A stretch of DNA of 64,000 bases from Afipia sp. GAS231 (GTDB lineage Bacteria; Pseudomonadota; Alphaproteobacteria; Rhizobiales; Xanthobacteraceae): contig NZ_LT629703.1 of the NCBI RefSeq assembly GCF_900103365.1, forward strand, positions 5,938,501-6,002,500. Reading direction: 5' to 3'. A program made the position numbers and the translations under genes. Shown here piece after piece: positions 44,312-52,965 of the stretch (position 1 is the first letter of the stretch; each line of letters begins with the position of its first letter). The notes under the pieces are model-generated. The model did no database searches. It was not told the DNA's origin and worked only from the letters and a program-made list of their open reading frames with translations.

Positions 44312-45138
44312 CGGCTCTTCAGCCTCGGATTGAGCGCGTCGTTGAGGCCCTGGCCGACCAGCGACACCGCCAGCACCGTGACGAGAATAGCGATGCCGGG
44401 GATCGCCGAGACGTACCACTGCACCCGCAGCACGTCGCGGCCGAGCCCGATCAGGTTGCCCCAGGAGGCGACGTTGGGGTCGGACAGCCGCAGGAAGGCG
44501 AGGGCGCTTTCCAGCAGGATCGCGACCGCCATTACGACGCTGGCATAGACGATGACCGGCGGCAGCGCGTTGGGCAAGATTTCGCCGAGGATCAACTGGA
44601 CGTCCTTCATCCCGAGCGTGCGCCCGGCCTGGACGAATTCGCGGTTGCGCAATGACAGGAACTCGGCGCGGGTCAGCCGCGCCGGCGCCGGCCATGACAC
44701 CACGCCGACCGCGATGGTGACGGTGGTGAGCGTCGAGCCGAACACCGCAACCAGCACCAGCAGCAGCACGAAGTTCGGCAGCGTTTGGAACGCCTCGGTA
44801 ATGCGCATCAGGACGTTGTCGACCCAGCCGCCATAATAGCCGGCGAAGGCGCCGACCAGAATACCGATCAGGATCGCAATGGCCGTGGCGACGCCGCCGA
44901 TCAAAAGCGAAATCCGCGCGCCGTAGAAGATTTGCGCTGCGATATCCCGCCCTGAATTGTCTGTGCCGAGCAAAAAGCGCGGATTGGAGAATGGCCAGAT
45001 CAGCGGTCGCCCGGCCAGCGTCAAGGGATCGCGCGGATAGAGAAAGCCGGCACTGATCGCCATCGCGATCACGACCAGCAGCAGGACCAGGCCGGCGACC
45101 GCGGCGGGGCTTCGGAAGTAGCGCTTGATCGCGTCCAT
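44308..45138 (-). CDS. Dipeptide-type ABC transporter permease (DppC-like)
   Basis: This 276-residue permease has six predicted helices. An OppC/DppC N-terminal helix is followed by LLGTDNSGRDIAAQIFYGARISL, the family hallmark, and an EAA loop GRTLGMKDVQLILGEILPNALPP. ATG 45138 is four bases after the preceding permease stop. It overlaps the ATPase gene start by four bases, so the operon is translated as a coupled unit. Confidence 0.92.
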   Translation of the reverse strand: MDAIKRYFRSPAAVAGLVLLLVVIAMAISAGFLYPRDPLTLAGRPLIWPFSNPRFLLGTDNSGRDIAAQIFYGARISLLIGGVATAIAILIGILVGAFAGYYGGWVDNVLMRITEAFQTLPNFVLLLVLVAVFGSTLTTVTIAVGVVSWPAPARLTRAEFLSLRNREFVQAGRTLGMKDVQLILGEILPNALPPVIVYASVVMAVAILLESALAFLRLSDPNVASWGNLIGLGRDVLRVQWYVSAIPGIAILVTVLAVSLVGQGLNDALNPRLKSR

Positions 45139-45142
45139 CACG

Positions 45143-46120
45143 TTAGCTCTCCGCCGAGATGCGCGGGTCGAGCCGCGCATAGATCAGGTCGACGGCGAAG
45201 TTGACGGCGATGACGAGCAACGCCGAAACAAAGACGATGCCGAGCAGCGTGTTGAGATCGCGCTGCACCACCGATTCATAGGCGAGACGTCCAAGGCCGG
45301 GCAGCGAGAACACGCTCTCAACCACGACCGATCCACCGAGCATGGTGCCGGCCTGTAAACCAATCAGCGTGACCATCGGCAGCAGCGCGTTGCGCAATAC
45401 ATGCCGGGTCACCACGCGAGTCTCGTCGAGGCCCTTGGCGCGCGCGGTGCGGACATAATCCAGGTTGAGCACTTCGAGCATCGAGGCGCGCATGATGCGT
45501 AGATAGATCGCAAGGAAAATCAGCCCGAGCGTCAGCGTCGGCAGCACCAGGTGGCGGGCGATATCGATGACACTCCAGATCCCGGTCTGCACAGTGCCGA
45601 TATCCTGAAAACCGCCGGCCGGCAGCCATTGCAGGTAGATCGAGAACACCACTATCGCCATCAGCCCGAACCAGAACGAGGGCGTCGCGTAGAAGATCAG
45701 GCCGAGCGTCGAGATCAGCGTGTCCGGCCAGCGGTTGAAGCCGCGTGCGGCGATCACGCCGAACAACAGCCCGAAGAAGAACGCAAACGACAGCGATGCG
45801 GTCATCAAGAGGATCGTCGGCGGCAGCCGCTCCAGGATGACGGACGCCACCGGCTTGCCGTAAATCGAGGAGAAACCGAGATCGAGCCGCACCAGCCGCC
45901 AGAGATAATTGGCGAGCTGCATCGGTATCGAGAGGTCGAGCCCGTAGAATTGGCGCAGCTCGCGCGCGGTCGCGGCGTCGCCGCCGCCCATCTGCGCCAT
46001 CATGGCGTCGACGGTGTCGCCCGGTGCGAACTGCAGCAGCAGGAACACGCCGATCAGGATCAGGAACAGGGTCGGGATCGAGGCGGCAAGCCGCCGCCCC
46101 GCAAGGCTCAAGATGCGCAT
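45143..46120 (-). CDS. Dipeptide-type ABC transporter permease (DppB-like)
   Basis: This 325-residue permease begins with an N-terminal helix LAASIPTLFLILIGVFLLLQFAPGD, the DppB/OppB signature, and has an EAA loop ARAKGLDETRVVTRHVLRNALLP near residues 222-244. It contains six helices plus a periplasmic loop after the first. It lies 24 bp downstream of the binding-protein gene. It pairs with the DppC-like subunit to import peptides, opines or similar amino compounds. Confidence 0.92.
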   Translation of the reverse strand: MRILSLAGRRLAASIPTLFLILIGVFLLLQFAPGDTVDAMMAQMGGGDAATARELRQFYGLDLSIPMQLANYLWRLVRLDLGFSSIYGKPVASVILERLPPTILLMTASLSFAFFFGLLFGVIAARGFNRWPDTLISTLGLIFYATPSFWFGLMAIVVFSIYLQWLPAGGFQDIGTVQTGIWSVIDIARHLVLPTLTLGLIFLAIYLRIMRASMLEVLNLDYVRTARAKGLDETRVVTRHVLRNALLPMVTLIGLQAGTMLGGSVVVESVFSLPGLGRLAYESVVQRDLNTLLGIVFVSALLVIAVNFAVDLIYARLDPRISAES

Positions 46121-46144
46121 AAACCTATCTTGACGGATATAAGC

Positions 46145-47761
46145 TTAGGCGGAAAGCCAAAGATCGTGCCAGCTCGCCGAGCCCCAACGCGGCGTGTTGG
46201 AGTGGTTGCGCGCTTTGGCCGAGATCACGGTGACGAAAATCTGCTCGATCGGCATCCAGACCGGCAGCTCCGTATTCACTTCCTTGACGAATTCGGCATA
46301 GAGCGCCTTGCGCTTGGCCGGGTCGACTTCGGTGGCGGCGTCGTCGATGGTCTTGTCGACCGCCTTGTCCTCCCAACCCCACTGGTTGGTCCACGGCGCG
46401 CCCTTGGGCTGGCCCGAGCGATACCAGACTGTGGTCGAGACCGCGGGGTCGTTGCGGTACTGGTGCCAGCCGGTGGCGAGGTCGAAGGCGTGCTCGTCAT
46501 AGACCTGCTTGAGGAAGCCGCCGCCGTCATTGCGCACGATCTCGACGGGGATGCCGATCTCGCCCAGCGACTGCTGGATGAAGGTCGACCACAGCGAGAT
46601 GTCCTCGCCCCACGGTGCGGGAAGAAGCTTTAGCGAGAACCGGGTGCCGCCCGCACCCGGCTTGAAGCCGGCCTCGTCGAGCAATGCTGCGGCCTTGGCC
46701 TTGTCGTAGGGGTATTGCGGCGTGCTGCCGCCGGGATAGAAGTCGGTCGAGGTCGAAGGGATCGGCCCGGTGCCGAGCTTGGCGAAATCGCCGAGGAAGT
46801 TGTCGATGAAGAACGGCACGTTGATCGCATGCGCAATCGCCCGGCGCACCTTGATGTCGGACAGCTCCTTGCGGCGAAAATTGAACTCGATGGTGTTGGT
46901 GCGGGCGTTGCCTTCATTGCCCTTGGTCGAGACGATGAAGCGCTTGTCTTTGCCCAATCGCGCCATGTCCGAAATGGTGAGGCCCGAGAACGGGCTGTAG
47001 TGCAGTTCGCCGGCTTCCATCTGGGCAGCGGCCGCCGCACGGTCGGTGATGACGCGCCAGACGATGCGGTCGAGATAGGGCGCGTTGGGGCGCCAGTAGT
47101 CGGCGTTGCGGTCGGCGATGATGTATTGGCCGCGCTCATATTTGACGAACTTGAACGGCCCGGTGCCGACAGGGGAGAGGTTGGTCGGGTTCTGGCGGAT
47201 GTCGCCGCTCTCATAGAGATGCTTGGCCGAGATGTAGCCGAGGTCGGGCAAAGCGCGCAGCAGCAGGTTCAGCGGCATCGGCCGCTCGTACTTGAAGACG
47301 GCGGTCTGCGGATCCGGCGTCTCGACCGCGGTCAAAAACAATTGCAGCGTCGAACCATAGTTGAGGATCTTCTTCCACATGTTCATGGCGGTGAACTCGA
47401 CGTCATCAGAGGTGAACGGCTTGCCGTCGTGCCAGGTGACGCCCTTGCGCAGATGGAAGGTCACCGTCTTGCCGTCGGGGGTGGCTTCCCAGCTCTCCGC
47501 GAGCACGCCGACCGGCTGGCCGTTGGCATCGAGATCGACCAGGTTTTCCTGGATCTTGCCGCCGATAATGTAGACGCCGGTGGAAGCCTGGATGCTCGGA
47601 TTGAGCTGACGCTGCTCGGCGCCGTAGTGAACGTTGAACACGCCGCCCTTCTTCGGTGTTTCCTGCGCAAAGGCGCGCATCGGATTGATCACGTTGGCGG
47701 CGATCGCGGCCGACGTCAGCAGCGCGGTGCGGCGATTGATCTCAAGACGCGTCAAATCCAT
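46145..47761 (-). CDS. Family 5 (DppA-like) substrate-binding protein, Tat-exported
   Basis: This 538-residue periplasmic binding protein carries a twin-arginine signal INRRTALLTSAAIAANVI, cleaved near AFA-QE. WHDGKPFTSDDVEFT and SPVGTGPFKFVKYERGQYI are core motifs of the SBP_bac_5 family. It is the first gene of the importer operon. The ligand could be di/oligopeptides, glutathione, opines or amines; the adjacent FAD oxidase hints at an amino compound. Three binding proteins in this window use Tat rather than Sec export. Confidence 0.9.
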   Translation of the reverse strand: MDLTRLEINRRTALLTSAAIAANVINPMRAFAQETPKKGGVFNVHYGAEQRQLNPSIQASTGVYIIGGKIQENLVDLDANGQPVGVLAESWEATPDGKTVTFHLRKGVTWHDGKPFTSDDVEFTAMNMWKKILNYGSTLQLFLTAVETPDPQTAVFKYERPMPLNLLLRALPDLGYISAKHLYESGDIRQNPTNLSPVGTGPFKFVKYERGQYIIADRNADYWRPNAPYLDRIVWRVITDRAAAAAQMEAGELHYSPFSGLTISDMARLGKDKRFIVSTKGNEGNARTNTIEFNFRRKELSDIKVRRAIAHAINVPFFIDNFLGDFAKLGTGPIPSTSTDFYPGGSTPQYPYDKAKAAALLDEAGFKPGAGGTRFSLKLLPAPWGEDISLWSTFIQQSLGEIGIPVEIVRNDGGGFLKQVYDEHAFDLATGWHQYRNDPAVSTTVWYRSGQPKGAPWTNQWGWEDKAVDKTIDDAATEVDPAKRKALYAEFVKEVNTELPVWMPIEQIFVTVISAKARNHSNTPRWGSASWHDLWLSA

Positions 47762-48197
47762 ACGAACTCTCCGAAGGGGACGTCAGGTGGCGGCCGTTGG
47801 GAGGCGGCCATTATAAGGTGATGCTACGATGGAAGGGGAACGTGAGTCATTTTCTAATGCGCCTGCGCATGAGGAAAATCATTCAAAACATGCGGTGAAA
47901 GCAGGCATTTGCGCGCGGCTCGATCGCCGCTTTTGGCCGCCAATTTGGAGTCGCCGCTCGCCGCAATTGAGGTCGAAGTCCGCAGTCTGCCGCAGATTGC
48001 AGTGCGGAAACACGGACAATGTGTCTCATTACCCTGTAAAAATAGGCTTTTAGAGGCTTTAGACACGAAAAAGCCGCGCCAAACCGCACGAATCAGTCTA
48101 AGTGGTTTGGCGATTTAGTTGTGAAGAATGCCGAAAACCCTGTTTTTTTAGGCAATTTCCGCCATAACGTCGCATATCCAGAATCAATGGAGCAAAC
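47762..48197. promoter_or_regulatory. Divergent promoter region of the DppA-like operon and the HU gene
   Basis: This 436-bp gap has no recognised gene. The segment just before the HU gene (48100-48190) is AT-richer than average and should hold the HU promoter. Short open frames here have no ribosome site or composition support. Confidence 0.4.
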
Positions 48198-48497
48198 ATG
48201 GCTACCCAAATGTCTAAGTCGCAGCTGATCGAAAAGATCGCGACCACCACCGAAGTTTCGAAGAAGGAAGTCAAGGGCGTGATGGAAGCGCTGGTTGACG
48301 TCGGTCACAAGGAGCTCAAGAAGAACGGCGTGTTCCTCGTTCCCGGCTTCGCAAAGTTCGTCGTGGTCAAAAAGCCCGCGACCAAGGCCCGCAAGGGTAC
48401 CAACCCCTTCACGGGCGAGGAAATGATGTTCAAGGCCAAGCCGGCGCGCAAGATCGTCCGCGCCCGCCCGGTCAAAGCCGCCAAGGACGCGGTCTAA
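48198..48497 (+). CDS. HU-family DNA-binding protein
   Basis: This 99-residue nucleoid-associated protein has the N-terminal dimerisation helices KSQLIEKIATTTEVSKKEVKGVMEAL, then VFLVPGFAKFVVVKKPA. The DNA-binding arm contains ARKGTNPFTGEEMMFKAKPARK. A short basic extension (RARPVKAAKDAV) follows the usual HU end. ATG 48198 has GGAG nine bases upstream. The gene is monocistronic with its own promoter gap and a strong terminator. It bends and compacts DNA and is not tied to the neighbouring catabolic genes. Confidence 0.93.
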   Translation: MATQMSKSQLIEKIATTTEVSKKEVKGVMEALVDVGHKELKKNGVFLVPGFAKFVVVKKPATKARKGTNPFTGEEMMFKAKPARKIVRARPVKAAKDAV

Positions 48498-48509
48498 GAA
48501 AAGCGAAAC

Positions 48510-48534
48510 GGCCCCCGGCGACGGGGGCCTTTTT
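48510..48534 (+). terminator. Rho-independent terminator of the HU gene
   Basis: The stem GGCCCCCG/CGGGGGCC with loop GCGA is followed by TTTTT, 13 bp after the HU stop codon. Confidence 0.93.
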
Positions 48535-48563
48535 GTTTGTGGGGTAGGGCTGCTGTCCCTGCA

Positions 48564-48662
48564 TCATGGTTCGAGACGCGCGGCGTTGCCGCGCTCCTCA
48601 CCATGAGGCCAATGGAAGACCTCATCCTGAGGAGCCTGCGCAGCAGGCGTCTCGAAGGATGA
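48564..48662. repeat. Dispersed repeat related to the 153-bp element (diverged copy)
   Basis: This shares building blocks with copies A and B (CTCCTCACCATGAGG, CTCATCCTGAGGAGC, CTCGAAGGATGA) in the opposite orientation, arranged as interlocking inverted repeats. It fills the gap between the HU terminator and the SDR gene stop. Confidence 0.7.
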
Positions 48663-48671
48663 AGCCCCGGT

Positions 48672-49451
48672 CTAAACCACCGGCGAGCGTCCGCCATCGA
48701 CATTGATGGCCGTGCCCGTGATGTACGAGCCCTGATCCGAAGCCAGAAGACACGCGAGATTCGCGAACTCCTCAGCGGTGCCGATCCGCCCCAGGGGCGT
48801 GCCCTTGGCGAGGCCTTGGGCGAACACTTCAAAATCCATGTCCGGCGCCGTCTTGGCGTGCCGCTGTACCCACTGATCGCTCATGATCAGGCCGACCAGC
48901 ATCGCATTGACGAGAATATTGTGCTCGCCGCCCTCGTTCGCCATCACCTTGGTGAGCGCCATGCCGGCCGCCCGGGACACTGAGGTCGGGGCCGAGGACG
49001 CCGCAGGGGCCTTCGCAAACGTGTTCAGCACGTTGATGATGCGGCCCCATTTGCGCGCCTTCATGCCCGGCCAGACCAGCCGGCTGAAGCGGATGGCGGC
49101 GAATAGTTTGAGGTCGAGATCTTCCTGCCAGGCTTCGTCGGTGATGTTCTCGAACGCCACCGTGCGCGCGGTACCGGCATTGTTGACGAGGATGTCGATG
49201 CCGCCGAGGTCCGCGGTGATCTTGTCGTGGGCCTTGGCAATATCCGAGGCTTTCGAGACGTCGCAGACATAGTCGCGGACGGTGAGACCGTCCCTGGCGA
49301 GTTCTTCCCGCGCCGCCTTCAATTCCGCTGCGCGCCGCGCCAGGATCGCGACCTTGGCGCCGGACTCCGCAAACCGCCGCGCCATCGCCAGTCCGAGGCC
49401 CTTGCTGCCGCCGGTAATGACGGCGACGCGGCCTTTCATGGTTATTTGCAT
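48672..49451 (-). CDS. SDR-family protein lacking the catalytic Tyr and Lys
   Basis: This 259-residue Rossmann-fold protein has an intact cofactor motif TGGSKGLG (residues 13-20), NNAG (90-93) and C-terminal TGTAINVDGGRSPVV, so it resembles classical FabG-like dehydrogenases. At the active site the usual Y-x-x-x-K is replaced: T156-S-V-S-R160 stands where YSASK is expected. Such diverged SDRs are known as a subgroup with unclear chemistry. ATG 49451 is supported by GGGAGAG upstream. It may be a non-canonical reductase, a cofactor-binding regulator, or use other residues. It is monocistronic. Confidence 0.85.
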   Translation of the reverse strand: MQITMKGRVAVITGGSKGLGLAMARRFAESGAKVAILARRAAELKAAREELARDGLTVRDYVCDVSKASDIAKAHDKITADLGGIDILVNNAGTARTVAFENITDEAWQEDLDLKLFAAIRFSRLVWPGMKARKWGRIINVLNTFAKAPAASSAPTSVSRAAGMALTKVMANEGGEHNILVNAMLVGLIMSDQWVQRHAKTAPDMDFEVFAQGLAKGTPLGRIGTAEEFANLACLLASDQGSYITGTAINVDGGRSPVV

Positions 49452-49736
49452 GTTTTTCTCTCCCTGTATGCGGAGCGTACGATAGGCGGAGCGCGAGTGA
49501 AACCCGTCGCGCTGGTTGTGATGGCTCGCAGGGGCTCAACCCTCGCGCCGGGCTGTTGCCGTCTAACGAACCCGTGAAGCCGGAATATCCATCCGGAACA
49601 GGCCATCCCGCCGACAAGGATATTTCCCGTTTCCGGCCCGGCGAAGCGGCAACGTTGCTATTTCCGCCGCAGGCTTGCCGGGCGGAGCGGGGCAGCCAAA
49701 ATCAGATCAACCAACAATAGAGTCCAGGAGATTGCC

Positions 49737-50582
49737 ATGGGCCTTCAACAAGCAAAAATCGAGTCGCTGCCGTTCGTTACCGCCGAACTCAACTATCTCG
49801 CGCCAACTCCGGGAAAGCCGCGAACCTACGCGTTCGATCCGCCGCCGGGCGAAGCAAAATCCACGGCGTTGCCCGAATCCCACCGGGTTCCGATTTTCGA
49901 TGCGCGCGCGATCGCGGACAGCATTTCGCTCGACCGTGAAGGCTTTGCCCTGGTGCGGCATCCAACCGTGGTCAGGAATTTCTATGACGATAAGGAGGTT
50001 ACCGGCGTCTACTATCCCGCCGTCGAAGCTTTCCTCAAGGCGAGTTTGAAGGCGGACCGGGTCTTGATCTTCGACCACACCGTTCGCAAGCGGGTAGAGG
50101 GCTCGGCCGATGTTCGTGGTGCAGGTCCGCGACAGCCGGCGACCAGGGTCCATGTCGATCAGACCGAACTGTCGGGGGCGAACCGCGTTCGCGAACATCT
50201 GCCTGACGAGGCCGAGGAACTGCTGAAGGGGCGGGTGCAGGTCATCAACCTGTGGCGGCCGATCCGTGGGCCGCTGCGCGATGCGCCGCTTGCGATGCTG
50301 GACGGTCAAACCTTGGCGCCAGGCGATCTCGTCGCTTCCGACCTGATCTATCCGAACCGGCGCGGCGAGACCTATTCGGTCAAATACAATCCCGGTCATC
50401 GTTGGTTCTACGTTCCCGAGATGACGCCCGACGAAGCGCTGCTGCTCAAGTGCTACGATTCCGCGACGGACGGCCGCACCCGGTTCGGGCCGCATACAGC
50501 ATTCATCGATCCCACCACGCCGGCCGATGCGCCGCCGCGCGAGAGCATCGAACTGCGGACGCTGGTGTTCCACAAGAACTAA
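49737..50582 (+). CDS. CmcJ/NvfI-type oxidoreductase family protein
   Basis: This 281-residue protein resembles the CmcJ/NvfI family (non-haem Fe/2-oxoglutarate-like fold, mostly fungal and bacterial secondary-metabolism enzymes). HVDQTELSGANRVREHLP (His and Asp of an HxD-like motif, around residue 140), INLWRPIRGPLRDAPLAMLD and TRFGPHTAFIDP (possible distal His) are conserved features of the family as I remember. ATG 49737 has AGGAG nine bases upstream. No biosynthetic genes are adjacent, so its substrate is unknown. Orphan copies are common in rhizobia and other bacteria. Confidence 0.75.
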   Translation: MGLQQAKIESLPFVTAELNYLAPTPGKPRTYAFDPPPGEAKSTALPESHRVPIFDARAIADSISLDREGFALVRHPTVVRNFYDDKEVTGVYYPAVEAFLKASLKADRVLIFDHTVRKRVEGSADVRGAGPRQPATRVHVDQTELSGANRVREHLPDEAEELLKGRVQVINLWRPIRGPLRDAPLAMLDGQTLAPGDLVASDLIYPNRRGETYSVKYNPGHRWFYVPEMTPDEALLLKCYDSATDGRTRFGPHTAFIDPTTPADAPPRESIELRTLVFHKN

Positions 50583-50786
50583 AGCGGTTTCGAGCGAAGT
50601 GGACGCCGGTTCGCGTAAAGAAAACGCGTCAAAACAAAAGAGCCCGGTTCTGATTCTCCGATAAGCCTCTGAACACGATTGACGTGATCGTCTCGCCCTG
50701 CATAGCGGGCGAGACGAGACCGGGAATGGCATTCCCCGCGCATTGATGTTACGCCGCCCCGAACGATAGTCGGGGCGAGACGGTTC

Positions 50787-52022
50787 ATGGATGGCGGCGC
50801 GGGCGAAAACGTGGGTATCAGCTTCCGCGCCCTGGTATTTGCCCTGTTGGCGTTGGCCTCCGGTCACATGCTGTCGACGCTGCTGCGCACGATTCCGGCG
50901 ATCAGCCTCGACGTGATGGCTGCAGACTTCGGCACCTCGCCGCAGAAGCTCGGCAGCCTGACCTCGATCTATCATTTCGCCTTTGCCGCCTCGCAAATTC
51001 CGGTCGGCGCCGCGATGGACCGTTTTGGCGTCCGGCCGGTGTCGCTGAGCCTTCTGATCGGGACGGTGTTCGGTGCGCTGGCTTCGGGCCTCGCCACCGG
51101 GCCGGAGAGCTTTCTGTTCGGACAGTTCCTGCTCGGCGTCGCCACCTCAGGCATGCTGATGTGCCCGATGACCTTGGCGGCGAAGAGCATGTCGGCGACG
51201 CGGTTCGGGCTGTGGTCCGGCGTGATCCTGTCGATCGGCAATATCGGCATGCTGCTGTCGTCGAGCCCGCTGGCCTTCGTCGTCGATCACTGGGGATGGC
51301 GGGCGGGTTTCTGGATCTCGGCCGGTTTCGGCGTGGTGGTGGCGCTCGCGGTGTTCGCGCTGGTGCCGCGGCAACAGGCCGCACATGCCGATCGCTCGTC
51401 GCCGCTCAAGCAAATGACCGAAGTGATCCGGCTCGGATTGTCGCGTCGGCTCCGCGGCCTGATCGCGGTAGCGCTGGTGTCGCTGGCGGCCTCGCTGGTG
51501 CTGCGCGGGCTGTGGGGCGGGCCGTGGCTGATGCAGATCAAGGGGCTGAGCCGCATCGAGGCCGGTAACGAGCTCGGCCTGTTCACGCTGGCGCTGATCG
51601 TGGGGCCGCTTTTGATCGGCATTCTCGACCGCAATATCGGCCATCGGCGCGAGGTACTGGCGGCGGCGCATCTCGTCGCCGTGCTGGCGTTGGCCTTGAT
51701 GGCGGCGGGCGCACCGCATTTTCCGGTCTCGGACCTGTTCGGGGTCGCGGTGATGCCGGCGCAATATGACGCCGTGCTGTTCGTGCTGATCGGGATATCG
51801 GTATCGGCACAGCCGTTGTTATACGGGATGACACGGCAGATGGTCGACGCGCAAAATACCGGGAAGGCGCTGTCGGCGATCAACCTGGCGTTCTTCCTCG
51901 GCGCCGCGCTGATGCAATCGAGCACCGGCGTGGTCGCGGCGGTCTATGGGTTGCCCGCCGTGCTGCTGTACATGGCGGCGACGCTGTTGATCGGAACCAT
52001 CGTGTTTCTCGTCTACACCTGA
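50787..52022 (+). CDS. Major facilitator superfamily transporter
   Basis: This 411-residue membrane transporter has about 12 helices. The loop-2 motif is DRFGVRPVSL (about residues 79-88), after the second helix. Halves are separated by a charged central loop near residues 195-215 (RQQAAHADRSSPLKQ). It is similar to nitrate/nitrite-porter-like or oxalate/formate-antiporter-like MFS proteins of rhizobia; the substrate is not readable. It converges with the IclR regulator gene (33 bp between stops). The start could also be GTG 50811, since the ribosome site at ATG 50787 is weak. Confidence 0.85.
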   Translation: MDGGAGENVGISFRALVFALLALASGHMLSTLLRTIPAISLDVMAADFGTSPQKLGSLTSIYHFAFAASQIPVGAAMDRFGVRPVSLSLLIGTVFGALASGLATGPESFLFGQFLLGVATSGMLMCPMTLAAKSMSATRFGLWSGVILSIGNIGMLLSSSPLAFVVDHWGWRAGFWISAGFGVVVALAVFALVPRQQAAHADRSSPLKQMTEVIRLGLSRRLRGLIAVALVSLAASLVLRGLWGGPWLMQIKGLSRIEAGNELGLFTLALIVGPLLIGILDRNIGHRREVLAAAHLVAVLALALMAAGAPHFPVSDLFGVAVMPAQYDAVLFVLIGISVSAQPLLYGMTRQMVDAQNTGKALSAINLAFFLGAALMQSSTGVVAAVYGLPAVLLYMAATLLIGTIVFLVYT

Positions 52023-52055
52023 TCCGGCGCGGACCGTCGTCCGGCGCGGACGGCA

Positions 52056-52841
52056 TCATCGCGTCCTGATCCGCTCTCCAATCGAGAGAACCTTGCCCAA
52101 AGCCGCGGCCGTATCGTTCAGTGCCGCAAGCCGATCGGGCAATTGCTCGCCCATGATCCGCTGCAGCGGTCCGGTCATTCCGATGGAGTGGAACACCGCG
52201 CCGTTCGACAACACGATCGGGACCGAGATCGCGGCCAACCCCTCGTCGATTTCGCCGATGCAGGTGGCGTAGCCGCGGCGCCGGACTTCGTCGAGTTCTT
52301 GCTCGACCCATTCGCGGTCGTTGCGGGTATTGGAGGTCAGCACCGGAAGATCGTGCGACAGGGCTTCCGCCAACAACGCTTCGTCCTGGTAGGCCATGAT
52401 GGCCTTCGCCGTAGCCGAAGCATTGATCGGCATTTCGAGTCCGGGCTGCACATAGCCGCGCCAGCGTGCGTCCGGCGAATGAGAGACGGCGACGACGACA
52501 CGCGCGCCGATCAGTCGCGTCAGGTAGCAGGTCTCGGTCGAAGTCTCGGTCAGCCGGTGCACGTACGGGCCGGCAAGTGCTGTGAGCCATCCATCGTCGG
52601 CGCCGGCATGAAGCAGACGGATCAGGCGATCACCAAGATGATAGGCGCGGCCTCCGACACCGTCCTTCGCCAGGCCGGCGCGCACGAGTCCTTTCAGCAA
52701 GCGGTGTGCGGTGGTTTTCGGCAATTCCAGCAACGCAGCAACGTCGGCAAGGGTCAGTGCGCCCGGAAATGCGGCCAGCAGTTCGAGGACCTGCGTGTAG
52801 CGATCGAGCGGGCCGCCGTCGTTGTCTTCATTCATCTTCAT
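52056..52841 (-). CDS. IclR-family transcriptional regulator
   Basis: In this 261-residue regulator, the N-terminal winged helix-turn-helix (LTLADVAALLELPKTTAHRLLKGLVRAGL, about residues 27-55) is followed by the IclR ligand-binding domain containing INASATAKAIMAY and GYATCIGEIDEGLAAISVPI. The start is ATG 52841 or 52835; longer readings lack a ribosome site. It is divergent from the aminotransferase-HyuB-HyuA operon, and the shared gap holds a CGGAACATTGTTCCG operator. It probably regulates that operon and itself in response to a pathway intermediate. Confidence 0.92.
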   Translation of the reverse strand: MKMNEDNDGGPLDRYTQVLELLAAFPGALTLADVAALLELPKTTAHRLLKGLVRAGLAKDGVGGRAYHLGDRLIRLLHAGADDGWLTALAGPYVHRLTETSTETCYLTRLIGARVVVAVSHSPDARWRGYVQPGLEMPINASATAKAIMAYQDEALLAEALSHDLPVLTSNTRNDREWVEQELDEVRRRGYATCIGEIDEGLAAISVPIVLSNGAVFHSIGMTGPLQRIMGEQLPDRLAALNDTAAALGKVLSIGERIRTR

Positions 52842-52927
52842 CGGGTTGACCCGGCATGATCGAAATGCCGTCGCGCTCACCGATGGCTTGACTCGGGAAC
52901 GGGACGACGGTTAGTTTAAACATATTA

Positions 52928-52953
52928 CGGAACATTGTTCCGAAAAACGGAAC
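52928..52953. promoter_or_regulatory. IclR-type operator CGGAACA-T-TGTTCCG with overlapping second site
   Basis: A perfect 15-bp palindrome (52928-52942) shares its right arm with GTTCCG-AAAAA-CGGAAC (52937-52953). GTTCCG/CGGAAC half-sites are typical of IclR-family targets. It lies between the IclR gene and the aminotransferase gene, close enough to the latter's start to block RNA polymerase. Confidence 0.7.
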
Positions 52954-52965
52954 GACTGTCAAGAG

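Noticed and set aside
47829..48118. Several 60-75-codon frames upstream of the HU gene
   Set aside because: Short, overlapping in different frames, without ribosome sites; more likely promoter DNA.
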